A stretch of DNA of 64,000 nt from a bacterium 1XD8-76. GTDB taxonomy: Bacteria > Bacillota > Clostridia > Lachnospirales > Lachnospiraceae. Shown in pieces: positions 40,815 to 50,102 of the stretch (the first letter of the stretch is position 1; the number at the start of each line of letters is the position of its first letter). A model generated the notes under the pieces. The model saw nothing but the letters and a program-made list of their open reading frames with translations. It was not told the origin of the DNA and did no database searches. The DNA lies in assembly GCA_003611955.1 (NCBI GenBank), contig RAZE01000003.1, positions 1-64,000 on the forward strand, in the 5' to 3' direction. Position numbers and translations under genes: made by a program.

Positions 40815-42092
40815 ATGGGACATACATTGATAGAGAAGATCGTGATGAGAAATACCGGGGAGCCTTCCGTATCGCCGGGGGATATTAAGACGGTCAGGGT
40901 GGACCGGGTGATGATCCACGATATTTTCATTCCGTTTGTGGTGGATAAATTCCGTGAGATGGGCTTTTCGAAGGTCTGGGATCCCGATAAGGTGGTCCTG
41001 ATCTACGATCATCTGGTGCCCACCAGTGCGGTGGAGGATGTGAGGCATTTTAAGATAGGGGACGCTTTTGTGGAGGAGCAGGGGCTCACCCATTTTCACA
41101 GGGCGGACGGTATCTGTCATCAGCTGATGCCGGAGATGGGATACGCGAAGCCGGGGAATATCGTGTTCGGGACGGATTCCCACACGACGACCTACGGATG
41201 TGTGGGCTGCTTTTCTTCGGGGATCGGCTACACGGAGATGGCGGCTGTGCTGGGCACCGGCGAGATGTGGATCCGGGTGCCGGAGACGATCAAAGTGGTG
41301 ATCAACGGAAAGCTGCCGGAGGGTGTGTACGCGAAGGATGTGATCCTGCGCCTGATCGGAGATCTGCGGGCGGACGGGGCCACATACAAGGTACTCGAGT
41401 TTTCGGGCTCTGCCGTGGAGGAGATGAGCGTATCTTCGCGCATGACGATCTCCAATATGGCGATCGAGGCGGGCGCCAAGGCGGCGCTGTTTGCGCCGGA
41501 TGAGAAGACCTGCGAATATTCCGGTGTGAAGAGGGAGGATGTGGACTGGCTGTACGCGGATGAGGACGCCGGGTACTGCCGGGTGATGGAGTATAAGGCG
41601 GAGGATCTTGTGCCGGTGCTCGCCTGTCCGTCCCAGGTGGACAATATCCATGACGTGTCGGAGCTTGCGGGGACGAAGTTGGATCAGGTGTTTATCGGTT
41701 CCTGCACCAACGGACGGCTGGAGGATCTGGCTGTGGCGGCGGAGATCCTGAAAGGAAAGAAGGTTGCCCCCTATGTGAAACTGATCGTCACGCCCGCCAG
41801 CAGGAGCATTTATCGGGAGGCGGTGAAAGCCGGTTATATCAGAATACTGGCGGAAGCCGGAGCGATCATCACCCATCCGGGATGCGGGCTGTGCTGCGGA
41901 AGGGCGTGCGGCATCCTGACGGACGGGGAGAGGGTGTTGGCCACAAACAACAGGAATTTCCTCGGACGTATGGGGACATCCAAAGTGGAGATATTCCTCG
42001 GTTCGCCCGCGACGGCGGCGGCGTCCGCGGCGGCGGGGGTTATTGCGATGCCGGGTGCCGGGAGGGCTCCTGCGGAACTGGAATGGAGGTAA
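40815..42092 (+). CDS. leuC: Isopropylmalate-isomerase-family large subunit (copy 2)
   Basis: A 425-residue 4Fe-4S subunit with TDSHTTTYGCVGCFSSGIG, the canonical GSCTNGRLEDL, and HPGCGLCCGRACGI carrying the second and third cluster cysteines. NNRNFLGRMGTSK is near the end. This copy is closer to the common isopropylmalate/homoaconitase pattern than copy 1. ATG 40815 is chosen; GTG 40809 in the same frame overlaps the small-subunit stop. Neither leuA nor leuB is in the window, so its substrate cannot be fixed from context. Confidence 0.87.
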   Translation: MGHTLIEKIVMRNTGEPSVSPGDIKTVRVDRVMIHDIFIPFVVDKFREMGFSKVWDPDKVVLIYDHLVPTSAVEDVRHFKIGDAFVEEQGLTHFHRADGICHQLMPEMGYAKPGNIVFGTDSHTTTYGCVGCFSSGIGYTEMAAVLGTGEMWIRVPETIKVVINGKLPEGVYAKDVILRLIGDLRADGATYKVLEFSGSAVEEMSVSSRMTISNMAIEAGAKAALFAPDEKTCEYSGVKREDVDWLYADEDAGYCRVMEYKAEDLVPVLACPSQVDNIHDVSELAGTKLDQVFIGSCTNGRLEDLAVAAEILKGKKVAPYVKLIVTPASRSIYREAVKAGYIRILAEAGAIITHPGCGLCCGRACGILTDGERVLATNNRNFLGRMGTSKVEIFLGSPATAAASAAAGVIAMPGAGRAPAELEWR

Positions 42093-42095
42093 GTT

Positions 42096-43100
42096 ATGGG
42101 GATTTTTGCAACACAGCTTTCCAACGTGGTGGAGTGGAATGAGAGCGAGGAAGGCGTGCTCTTATGGAAATGGGAGAACGATGAGATCAAGAAGGGCTCC
42201 AAGCTGATCATCAGGATGGGGCAGGATGCGATCTTTATGTATAACGGCAGGCTGGAGGGCATTTTTAAGAACGAGGGGCGCTACGACATCGAGTCGGATA
42301 TCATTCCTTTTCTGACCACGCTGGCAAGCTTTAAGTTCGGCTTCAACACGCCGCTGCGGGCGGAGGTGCTGTTCATCAACACGAAAGAACAGCTTGTGAA
42401 GTGGGGCACCAAGAGCGCCATCAATCTGCCGGCGCAGGGGCTTCCGGGCGGGATGCCGATCAGGGCTTTCGGCACGTTCAGCTGTAAGGTGGATGAGGCG
42501 GAAGTGATGATCGACAAGATCGCGGGAGTAAAGAAATTTTTCACGGTGGGGGATGTGAAGGACCGGATCATTGCGAATCTGGATCAGCTTCTGATGAGCT
42601 GGATCGGCAGGGAAGGCAGGGATATCTTTAATCTCCAGATGGATGCGGCGAATATCGCGAAGGGGATCGCCTCCGATCTGGATAAGGATATGCAGAGGAT
42701 CGGCATCACCATAACGGACTTTAATATCGAGAGTTTCTCCTATCCGGAAGAGATCCGGAAGATGCAGGAGAAGGCAGCGGCGCAGGCTATGGTTTCCGAT
42801 GTGAACAAGTATCAGCAGGTTGCTGTGGCGGATTCCCTCGGAAAAGGCGGAAGCCGCGGCGGAGGCGTCGCCTCGGATATGGTGCAGCTCCAGATGGGAA
42901 TGGCTATGGGGCAGCAGATGGTGCAGGGCATGATGGGACAGGGCATGCTGCATCAGAACGCAATGAACCAAAGTCAGGCAGCGCCTGCAGCGGGAGCCGT
43001 TCCCCTTCCGGCGGCAGCGCCGAAATTCTGTCCGAACTGCGGCACGCCGACGGGCGGGATGAAGTTCTGCGGGAACTGCGGAAACCAGCTTTTTCAGTAG
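42096..43100 (+). CDS. SPFH-domain protein with C-terminal zinc ribbon (YdjI-like)
   Basis: A 334-residue protein of the SPFH/virion-core-like family related to Bacillus YdjI. The N-terminus has WKWENDEIKKGSKLIIRMGQ, the middle the band-7-like IGITITDFNIESFSYPEEIRKM, then a Gly/Met/Gln-rich linker (about residues 255-300). The C-terminal zinc ribbon has four cysteines (FCPNCGTP and FCGNCGN). It lacks a membrane helix. YdjI is linked to envelope stress in Bacillus; here the gene follows leuC by 3 bp with its ribosome site inside leuC, so co-transcription with the leu-type genes is likely but the link is unexplained. Confidence 0.87.
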   Translation: MGIFATQLSNVVEWNESEEGVLLWKWENDEIKKGSKLIIRMGQDAIFMYNGRLEGIFKNEGRYDIESDIIPFLTTLASFKFGFNTPLRAEVLFINTKEQLVKWGTKSAINLPAQGLPGGMPIRAFGTFSCKVDEAEVMIDKIAGVKKFFTVGDVKDRIIANLDQLLMSWIGREGRDIFNLQMDAANIAKGIASDLDKDMQRIGITITDFNIESFSYPEEIRKMQEKAAAQAMVSDVNKYQQVAVADSLGKGGSRGGGVASDMVQLQMGMAMGQQMVQGMMGQGMLHQNAMNQSQAAPAAGAVPLPAAAPKFCPNCGTPTGGMKFCGNCGNQLFQ

Positions 43101-43244
43101 AGAGCGGCAGTTGACCGGAAATATGGATCCTGTACAGTATCGGTATAATTGGACATTTGGGAAAGAAAATCGGATACGAAACGGGCATTTTACGGGCCAT
43201 GTGTGCTTCATGAAATGTCCCGTGTCTGATAATATGGAGATTAC

Positions 43245-45623
43245 ATGAGCATATACGACACATTGAACGATAAACAAAAGGAAGCGGTCTTCTGCACGGA
43301 AGGACCGCTTCTGATATTGGCAGGGGCGGGCAGCGGCAAGACGAGGGTGCTGACCCATCGGATCGCCTATCTGATCGACCGTCTCGGCGTGAATCCGTGG
43401 CATATCCTTGCGATTACGTTCACGAACAAGGCGGCCGGGGAGATGCGGGAGAGGGTGGACAAGCTGGTGGGCTTCGGCTCGGAGAGCATCTGGGTATCCA
43501 CGTTCCATTCCGCCTGCGTAAAGATTCTGCACCGGCATATCGACCTGCTGGGGTATGATACGAATTTTACGATCTATGACACGGACGATCAGAAGACGGT
43601 GATGAAGGACGTCTGCAAAAAATTGCAGATCGACACAAAGCAGATTAAGGAGAGGGCGCTCCTAAACATCATATCGAACGCGAAGAACGAGCTGATCAGC
43701 GCTGAGAAGTTTGCGAAGGCGGCATCCTGGGACTTTGCGCAGCAGAAGGCAGCGGCAGCTTACACGGAGTACCAGGAGACGCTGAAGAAAAACAATGCGC
43801 TGGATTTTGATGACCTGATCATGCTGACCGTGGAACTTTTCCGGACAAGGCCTGAGGTTTTGGAGAATTACCAGAACCGCTTTTCCTATATTATGGTGGA
43901 TGAGTATCAGGATACCAACACGGCGCAGTTCGAGCTGGTGCGGCTGCTTGCATCCGGCAGCAGGAACCTCTGTGTGGTGGGGGATGACGATCAGTCCATC
44001 TACAAATTCAGGGGGGCGAATATCCGCAATATCCTGGATTTTGAGAAGGTGTATCCCGAGGCGAAGGTGGTGAGGCTTGAGCAGAATTACCGTTCCACCC
44101 AGAGCATTCTGGACGCCGCCAACGCCGTGATCCGCAACAACCAGGGCAGAAAGAGCAAAACGCTCTGGACGAGCAAGGGGGAAGGGCGGCATGTCCGTTT
44201 TCAACAGTTTGAGTCCGCCTATGAGGAGGCGGAGTTTATCGCTGACGATATTGCGAGGAAGTACCGGAAGAAGGAGGGAGTCTTTTCGGATTTCGCCGTT
44301 TTGTACCGCACTAACGCGCAGGCGCGTATGCTGGAGGAGCGGATGGTCATGGAGGGGATTCCCTACCATGTGGTGGGCGGCGTAAACTTTTATGCCCGCA
44401 GGGAGATCAAGGATCTGCTGGCGTATCTGAAGACGATCGACAACGGACTGGACGATGTGGCGGCAAAGCGTATTATCAACGTGCCCAAGCGGGGGATCGG
44501 CGCCTCCACGGTGCAGCGGGTGCAGGATTACGCGGACGAGAAGGGGATCAGCTTTTATAATGCCCTGCGGGAGGCGAAGGATATCCCGGGGATCGGGAGA
44601 GGGTTGTCGAAGCTGTCCTCTTTTGTGACGATGATTCAGGCTTTCCGGGGGAAAATGGAGTTTTATTCTCTGAAGGAACTGATCGAGGACATTCTGGAAC
44701 AGACAGGATATCTGGAGGAGCTTCGTTCATCCGATGAGGAGGACGCGGACGACCGGATCGACAACGTGGAGGAGCTTGTGAGCAAGCTTGTCTCCTATGA
44801 GGAGAGCGCGGAGAATCCTTCTCTGAGCGAGTTTTTGGAGGAGGTAGCCCTTGTCAGCGATATCGACAATGTGGCGGGGGGCGACGGCAGGGTGCTCCTG
44901 ATGACGCTGCATTCCGCCAAGGGGCTGGAATTTCCCTACGTGTACCTGGCCGGATTGGAGGACGGGCTGTTTCCCAGTTATATGTCCATCATATCGGAAG
45001 ATATGGAGGATATCGAGGAGGAGAGAAGGCTTGCCTATGTGGGCATCACAAGGGCGATGGAGGAGCTGATGCTGACCTGCGCAAGGAGAAGGATGGTGCG
45101 CGGGGAGACGCAGTACAATGCGGTGAGCCGGTTTGTCAGGGAGATCCCGGCGGAGCTGATCGACGGGTATGTTCCGCCGCTTCGGAAGCGGCAGGATGAG
45201 GACGCTGACCGTTTTGGGAACGATGAGCCGCTGCCGTTTTTTGACCGGTCGAAGCGGAAGTTCGGAGGCGGGGCGGCGGGAAATGACGGGAAAGCTTCGG
45301 GGGGCGGATATGGCAGCAGCGCCATGCACACTTTCGGGAACGGCGGCTTAAAGAGGGTGACGAGGACAGCGGAGGAGGACAAACCTTTTATCGCGAGAGG
45401 CGTTTCCGGATTGAAGAATGTGAACGGGCTCTCGAAGGGGGCGCAGGCGCTCGGGGGCGCGCCGGACTACGGTGTGGGCGATCGGGTACTGCATACCAAA
45501 TACGGCGAGGGGACTGTGACAGCGCTGGAGAAGGGGACCAAGGATTACCAGGTGACGGTGAAATTCGATACGGTGGGGCAGCGGTCCATGTATGCGGGGT
45601 TTGCGAAGTTAGAAAAGCTGTAG
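43245..45623 (+). CDS. pcrA: UvrD/PcrA-type DNA helicase
   Basis: A 792-residue superfamily 1A 3'-5' helicase for repair and for clearing proteins from DNA. It has motif Q (LNDKQKEAV), Walker A AGAGSGKTRVLTHR (about residues 27-40), motif Ia FTNKAAGEMRERV, motif II MVDEYQDTN, motif III VGDDDQSIYKFRGA, motif IV RLEQNYRST, and motifs V/VI LMTLHSAKGLEFPYV and AYVGITRA. A C-terminal Tudor-like domain (VGDRVLHTKYGEGTV) binds RNA polymerase in PcrA. Length is slightly above usual because of a Gly/Ser-rich linker. It converges end to end with the MATE gene. Confidence 0.95.
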   Translation: MSIYDTLNDKQKEAVFCTEGPLLILAGAGSGKTRVLTHRIAYLIDRLGVNPWHILAITFTNKAAGEMRERVDKLVGFGSESIWVSTFHSACVKILHRHIDLLGYDTNFTIYDTDDQKTVMKDVCKKLQIDTKQIKERALLNIISNAKNELISAEKFAKAASWDFAQQKAAAAYTEYQETLKKNNALDFDDLIMLTVELFRTRPEVLENYQNRFSYIMVDEYQDTNTAQFELVRLLASGSRNLCVVGDDDQSIYKFRGANIRNILDFEKVYPEAKVVRLEQNYRSTQSILDAANAVIRNNQGRKSKTLWTSKGEGRHVRFQQFESAYEEAEFIADDIARKYRKKEGVFSDFAVLYRTNAQARMLEERMVMEGIPYHVVGGVNFYARREIKDLLAYLKTIDNGLDDVAAKRIINVPKRGIGASTVQRVQDYADEKGISFYNALREAKDIPGIGRGLSKLSSFVTMIQAFRGKMEFYSLKELIEDILEQTGYLEELRSSDEEDADDRIDNVEELVSKLVSYEESAENPSLSEFLEEVALVSDIDNVAGGDGRVLLMTLHSAKGLEFPYVYLAGLEDGLFPSYMSIISEDMEDIEEERRLAYVGITRAMEELMLTCARRRMVRGETQYNAVSRFVREIPAELIDGYVPPLRKRQDEDADRFGNDEPLPFFDRSKRKFGGGAAGNDGKASGGGYGSSAMHTFGNGGLKRVTRTAEEDKPFIARGVSGLKNVNGLSKGAQALGGAPDYGVGDRVLHTKYGEGTVTALEKGTKDYQVTVKFDTVGQRSMYAGFAKLEKL

Positions 45624-45624
45624 A

Positions 45625-46947
45625 TCAGGAATCCTTGATATACATAAGGATGCAGATCACCGCTAAGATCGTTTCCACGGCGGGCTGCGCTGCGATTACG
45701 CCGTCCAGTTTCCAGAAATAATTCAGAAGGATCACGCCCGGAATGAACAGTACGGCATTTCTCAGCAGGGTGATCGTCAGTGATTTCAGGGCTTTTCCCA
45801 ATGCCTGAAAGTATCCCGTCATCGTATTGATGACGCCGAGCATGGGAGCCGACAGACAGAGGACCGTCAGAAAGTAAGCGGTCTGTTCGATCAGATCGCT
45901 GTCCTGCAGGAATATGGATGCGAGCGGTTTTCCCAGGAGAATAAAGGAGACGGTAAATACCGCACCCATGAGTATGCCGTAGATGACTGTGTATTTCACG
46001 ATATCGGACATTCGTTTTTTCTCGTTTCCGCCGTAGCAATAGCCAACCAGGGGCGTAACGCCCTGGGATAATCCCACGGACAGTAAGATCGGGATCATAT
46101 CCAGTTTATAGGCGATCCCGTAGGAGGCTACTGCGTCGGAACCGTAAATACTGATATAATTGTTGAGCACGATATTGGAAACACTCATGAGCACCGTGAT
46201 GAGAGCGCCCGGAATGCCGATGCTTACGACACTGCGGATCATTGCCGCATTCGGCGAAAAATGTGCGGGTGACAGAGGAACCAGGGGATTTCCCCTGTGT
46301 TCCTCACGGATCATGCAGACAATGTAATATAGCGCTGCGCACACAAACCCCAGGGAAGTGGCGAGAGCGGCTCCCGCCGTGCCCCATCCCAGGATAGCGA
46401 TAAAGATGTAGTCCAATATCATATTGATCACATTTCCGAGCACCAGCCCGATGGTGCCCTCCTTGATCAGGCCGGCCGAACGGAACAGATGGACAAATCC
46501 GTTTGCCAGCATGATAAAGGGAGCGCCCGCGAAGATCCATTTCAGGTATTCGCAGGTGTAGACGATATTATCTGCGTCGGCACCGGATATTGCTGCCAGG
46601 GGCTGCAGAAATATCAGTCCCAAAACAAGAGCAGCGACTCCTGCTGTGGCCATCGCGTAGACACAGAAATTCATGGTCTGACCGGATTGTTCTTCCTTTT
46701 CCTCCCCCAGAAGCCTGGCGATCACGCTGCTGCCGCCCATTCCGAAAATGCAGGCAATGGACATGATGATAAGCAATATCGGCGCGCACAATGTCACTGC
46801 GGCTATCATTGCGGGTTCTTTTGTCAAAGAGACAAAGAATGTGTCGGCAATATTATAAATGAGCGTTGTGAGCTGCCCCAGCATGGCCGGCAGACCAACT
46901 CTCATAATAGCTTTGGAAATATTTTTTTCTTCAAAAACGGATGGCAT
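45625..46947 (-). CDS. MATE-family efflux transporter
   Basis: A 440-residue transporter with about twelve hydrophobic helices and the MATE pattern: MRVGLPAMLGQLTTLIYNIADTFF-like opening, GMGGSSVIARLLGEEKE, a repeated half, and PLVGYCYGGNEKKR. It would use an ion gradient to export drugs or metabolites. ATG 46947 is preferred because GGAGG lies about ten bases upstream; the frame is open to 47091 without a site. It is divergent from a Crp/Fnr-type regulator over an 84-bp region holding a palindrome, which suggests that the regulator controls it. Confidence 0.92.
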   Translation of the reverse strand: MPSVFEEKNISKAIMRVGLPAMLGQLTTLIYNIADTFFVSLTKEPAMIAAVTLCAPILLIIMSIACIFGMGGSSVIARLLGEEKEEQSGQTMNFCVYAMATAGVAALVLGLIFLQPLAAISGADADNIVYTCEYLKWIFAGAPFIMLANGFVHLFRSAGLIKEGTIGLVLGNVINMILDYIFIAILGWGTAGAALATSLGFVCAALYYIVCMIREEHRGNPLVPLSPAHFSPNAAMIRSVVSIGIPGALITVLMSVSNIVLNNYISIYGSDAVASYGIAYKLDMIPILLSVGLSQGVTPLVGYCYGGNEKKRMSDIVKYTVIYGILMGAVFTVSFILLGKPLASIFLQDSDLIEQTAYFLTVLCLSAPMLGVINTMTGYFQALGKALKSLTITLLRNAVLFIPGVILLNYFWKLDGVIAAQPAVETILAVICILMYIKDS

Positions 46948-47003
46948 ATCTTTCTTTCCTCCCTTGAGTTTTTCCTTATTATCCATTAAAATAAACTCAA
47001 AAA

Positions 47004-47021
47004 ACGAGACATATGTCCTGT
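47004..47021. promoter_or_regulatory. Palindrome between MATE and Crp/Fnr-type genes
   Basis: GACATATGTC (47008-47017) is a perfect 10-bp palindrome, extended imperfectly to 18 bp (47004-47021). It lies 15 bp before the regulator start and 60 bp from the transporter start, a good position for an operator of the divergent regulator. Confidence 0.45.
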
Positions 47022-47031
47022 TGGGTGATTT

Positions 47032-47682
47032 ATGGAAAAAATATATGACAAAAAGAAAATCGCAGATTGTATCGCGGGGAGCAGGTATCATGAGGTGCTG
47101 GACTCGTTGGACATAGATTTTTATCTGATAAAATACGAGAAAGGCGAACTGGTGAGCTCGCCCTTTCAGAGGGAGCTGCTGTTTCAGATCGTGGAGCAGG
47201 GTTCCATAAACATCTGCCTGATCCGCGATGACGGTACGCGCTATTCGCTGTCAAACGGAACGACGGATTATTTTCTGGGGGACATGGATATCTTTTATTC
47301 CAGGAGCGGCAATATTTATGCCGAAGCCGACGAAAGCCTGGTCTGTATTTCCTTTTCCATTGAAAAGTACAGGGATCTGCTGCTCTCGAACAGCAGATTT
47401 CTGGAACTTGTCTGTAGGAGCCTTTCCGCCAAAATAGGAGCAATGACCACCATCGACGCCGCCCCCTCTTCCCTGACGGAACGGGTTTTGTCCTATATGA
47501 AGTATAAATGCGCCGATGAGACTTTAAAAGGAATAGAGAAGGCAGCGTTTCACCTTCACTGCAGCGCAAGGCAGCTTCAGAGAATTTTGAATCAATGTGA
47601 AACAGATGGTTTAGTCAAAAAGATGGGGAAGGGGACATACGGGCTGCTTAAATTTGAAAGTCCGGAGATCGGGCAGTTTTAA
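47032..47682 (+). CDS. Crp/Fnr-family transcriptional regulator
   Basis: A 216-residue protein with an N-terminal cyclic-nucleotide-binding-like beta barrel (YEKGELVSSPFQRELLFQIVEQGSIN, about residues 35-60; FLGDMDIFYSRSG) and a C-terminal helix-turn-helix (HLHCSARQLQRILNQCETDGLV, about 178-199). The phosphate-binding residues of true CRP are not obvious, and there is no N-terminal Fe-S cysteine set as in Fnr. It is divergent from the MATE transporter and probably its regulator. Confidence 0.87.
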   Translation: MEKIYDKKKIADCIAGSRYHEVLDSLDIDFYLIKYEKGELVSSPFQRELLFQIVEQGSINICLIRDDGTRYSLSNGTTDYFLGDMDIFYSRSGNIYAEADESLVCISFSIEKYRDLLLSNSRFLELVCRSLSAKIGAMTTIDAAPSSLTERVLSYMKYKCADETLKGIEKAAFHLHCSARQLQRILNQCETDGLVKKMGKGTYGLLKFESPEIGQF

Positions 47683-47805
47683 TAAAATTTTTGATAAAGT
47701 GTAGTAAAAAGGATAAATTCATGGTATACTAAGAAAAATATGGGTGTTAGAGACACTGTGAAGTATTTACAGAAGGAAAAATATTAAAAAGGGAGGTATT
47801 GCTTC

Positions 47806-48090
47806 ATGGAAGAAAAGTATCGCGCAGTGATGGAGTCATTGAACAGGATTACAAAGAGGGAAGAGGAGAAGCGGGATATCAGTAAGATGGTGACATGTGT
47901 GCTGATCGTGCTTGCTGTCCTGGCGGCTATCGGCGGTGCTGCTTATGCAATATACCGTCTGATGTCAAGGTGTGATCTGGAAGACTTCGAGGATGAGTTT
48001 GAGGACGACTTTGACGACGAGTTCTTTGAGGACGAGGAGGAAGTGGAGAAGGAAGCGGATCCCGCAGAGGAGATGAAGGCGGAAGAGTAA
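47806..48090 (+). CDS. Small membrane protein with acidic tail
   Basis: A 94-residue protein: a charged helical N-terminus, one hydrophobic helix (TCVLIVLAVLAAIGGAAYAI, about residues 30-49) and a highly acidic tail of Asp, Glu and Phe. Such proteins, often labelled DUF4366-like, are common in clostridia; function unknown. It has a clear GGGAGGT ribosome site and its own TATACT-type -10 (about 47731), and ends at a terminator hairpin. Confidence 0.7.
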   Translation: MEEKYRAVMESLNRITKREEEKRDISKMVTCVLIVLAVLAAIGGAAYAIYRLMSRCDLEDFEDEFEDDFDDEFFEDEEEVEKEADPAEEMKAEE

Positions 48091-48133
48091 GAGACGCCGG
48101 GAATGTTTCCCTGTGATAAATATGGAAAAAGCG

Positions 48134-48167
48134 GAAAGTGTGGACGGTTTTGTCTGCACTTTCTTTT
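48134..48167 (+). terminator. Hairpin terminator
   Basis: GAAAGTG (48134-48140) pairs with CACTTTC (48157-48163), followed by TTTT. It separates the small membrane protein from the RNA methyltransferase gene. Confidence 0.65.
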
Positions 48168-48210
48168 GTTGGCATAGAAGCAATTATAAAAAGAAAAGGA
48201 AAGCGAACGT

Positions 48211-49719
48211 ATGAAAAAGGGAGAGATTTTGGAAGGCATTGTGGAACGGGTAGATTTTCCGAACAAAGGTGCTGTGAGAACAAGGGAAGAAAACGGTGAG
48301 GAAGCTGTCTGCATCGTGAAAAATGTACTGCCGGGGCAGAAGGTTTCCTTCTGTGTACAAAAAAAAAGAGGCGGAAAAGCGGAGGGAAGGCTTTTGGAGG
48401 TGCTCGAGAGGGCGGAGAACGAGGTGGAGAGTTCCTGTCCGCATTTCGGGCTCTGCGGCGGGTGCCTGTACCACAATCTGTCCTATGAGGAGCAGTGCGG
48501 ACTCAAACAGGAGCAGGTGAAGAGACTGCTTGATCCTGTGTTAGGGGGACAGGGGGAGTGGCGTTTTGAGGAAATCAGGCAGAGCCCTGTTCCATACGGA
48601 TATCGGAACAAGATGGAGTTTACCTTCGGGGATGAGGTGAAGGACGGACCGCTGTCGGTGGGTTTGCATAAGCGGGGCGGCTTTTATGATATCATCACGG
48701 TTTCGGACTGCCGGATCATGGACGGAGATTACCGGAGGATTCTGACGGCAGCAAGGGAATATTTTGCCGGGCAGGAGCTTCCATTTTTCCATCGGTTAAA
48801 GCATACCGGTTTCCTGCGGCATCTGCTGGTGAGAAAAGGGGCAAAGACCGGGGAGATTCTCGTGGCGTTGGTGACGACGAGCGGGATGGACAGTGTGGCC
48901 GGGGAGAGAGAGGTTTCAGGGAAAGGAGATGCGAGCGTTCCCGATATGAGCGGTTTTGCGGAGATGCTCCTCAAATTGCCTCTGGAGGGAAAGATCGTCG
49001 GCATTCTCCACATGGTCAATGACTCGGTGGCGGATGTGGTGCGGAGCGACGAGACGAGGATACTCTACGGGAGGGATTATTTTTACGAGGAGCTATTGGG
49101 GCTGCGCTTTCGGATCTCGGCGTTTTCCTTTTTCCAGACCAATTCGCTGGGGGCTGAGGTACTCTACAGCACGGCGAGGGAGTTTGTCGGGGATCTGTAC
49201 GGCGGTGACAGTGCAAAAGGAGCGGAGGAGACAGGAGAGGCAAAGGCAGGGGAGGAAAAGCGGGATCGGGTGGTGTTCGATCTGTACAGCGGCACGGGTA
49301 CGATCGCTCAGCTGATGGCGCCCATGGCGAAAAAGGTGGTCGGCGTGGAGATCGTGGAGGAGGCCGTGGATGCCGCCAGGGAGAACGCTGCGCTTAATGG
49401 ACTGGATAATTGTGAATTTATAGCGGGGGATGTGCTGAAGGTGCTGGATGAACTGGAGGAGAAACCAGACCTCATCATACTGGATCCGCCGAGGGACGGC
49501 GTACACCCGAAGGCGCTGGGAAAGATACTGGCCTACGGGGTGGAGAGGATCGTCTATATATCGTGCAAGCCGACGAGCCTGGCGAGAGATCTGGTGAGGT
49601 TTCTGGAGGAAGGGTACCGGGCGGAGAGGGTGGTCTGCTGCGATATGTTTCCGTGGACGGGGAATGTGGAGACGGTTGTTTTGCTTACCAAACTTCATAC
49701 AAAGCAGATGGAAGGATAA
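48211..49719 (+). CDS. rlmD: 23S rRNA (uracil-C5)-methyltransferase, RlmD/TrmA type
   Basis: A 502-residue SAM-dependent RNA uridine methyltransferase. It starts with a TRAM-like RNA-binding domain, then a Fe-S-type cysteine set CPHFGLCGGC (about residues 75-84). The methyltransferase core has FFQTNSLGAEVLY, FDLYSGTGTIAQLM (SAM-binding, about 354-367), LDPPRDGVHPKAL and the catalytic cysteine in YISCKPTSLARDL. A Lys/Glu-rich insert (about 334-350) precedes the SAM motif. RlmCD-like enzymes in Firmicutes modify 23S rRNA; TrmFO-type tRNA roles are less likely. The exact target base is inferred from the family. Confidence 0.9.
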   Translation: MKKGEILEGIVERVDFPNKGAVRTREENGEEAVCIVKNVLPGQKVSFCVQKKRGGKAEGRLLEVLERAENEVESSCPHFGLCGGCLYHNLSYEEQCGLKQEQVKRLLDPVLGGQGEWRFEEIRQSPVPYGYRNKMEFTFGDEVKDGPLSVGLHKRGGFYDIITVSDCRIMDGDYRRILTAAREYFAGQELPFFHRLKHTGFLRHLLVRKGAKTGEILVALVTTSGMDSVAGEREVSGKGDASVPDMSGFAEMLLKLPLEGKIVGILHMVNDSVADVVRSDETRILYGRDYFYEELLGLRFRISAFSFFQTNSLGAEVLYSTAREFVGDLYGGDSAKGAEETGEAKAGEEKRDRVVFDLYSGTGTIAQLMAPMAKKVVGVEIVEEAVDAARENAALNGLDNCEFIAGDVLKVLDELEEKPDLIILDPPRDGVHPKALGKILAYGVERIVYISCKPTSLARDLVRFLEEGYRAERVVCCDMFPWTGNVETVVLLTKLHTKQMEG

Positions 49720-49748
49720 GAAAAAGATAAACATAGTGATTGGCAAAA

Positions 49749-49996
49749 ATGAATTTAGATCTTTTGTTTTATCACTTGAAATTAGTAAATGATATTTTGT
49801 GCCATCCTGATGATAAACCAACAATCGGACTTTTGTTGGTTTAGGGAAGAATGAAACTGTAGTGGAATATTCTTTATCTGGTTATCAGAACCCGATTGGT
49901 GTTGCAGATTGGCAGAATAAGCTCACACAGTCTTTGCCACAGGAGTTCCAGAGCAGTTTGCCTTCTATTGAAGAAATAGAAAAAGAATTGGAATGA
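49749..49996 (+). pseudogene. Remnant of YhcG/DUF1016 PD-(D/E)XK nuclease
   Basis: A frame from ATG 49749 reads NLDLLFYHLKLVNDILCHPDDKPTIGLLL split over a stop. A shifted frame continues as NETVVEYSLSGYQNPIGVADW and ends with LPSIEEIEKELE at 49996. These match the C-terminal nuclease domain of YhcG proteins, which normally read H-P-D-D-x-P-x-I-G-L-x-L-C. About 25 residues are missing inside and the N-terminal domain is absent. It is a dead copy. Confidence 0.75.
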
Positions 49997-50102
49997 TAAC
50001 AACTCAAGCACAGCTTGAATAAAGAATTATAATCTCTATCCAGGCTTGCTGAACATTTTGCACGTTCTTTTGTATGATGATTGTGGAAGGAAGGTGTGCA
50101 GG

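Noticed and set aside
43101..43244. Promoter for the PcrA-type gene at TATAAT 43144
   Set aside because: A perfect -10-like hexamer is present but no -35 hexamer lies at 15-19 bp, so I do not list it as a promoter.
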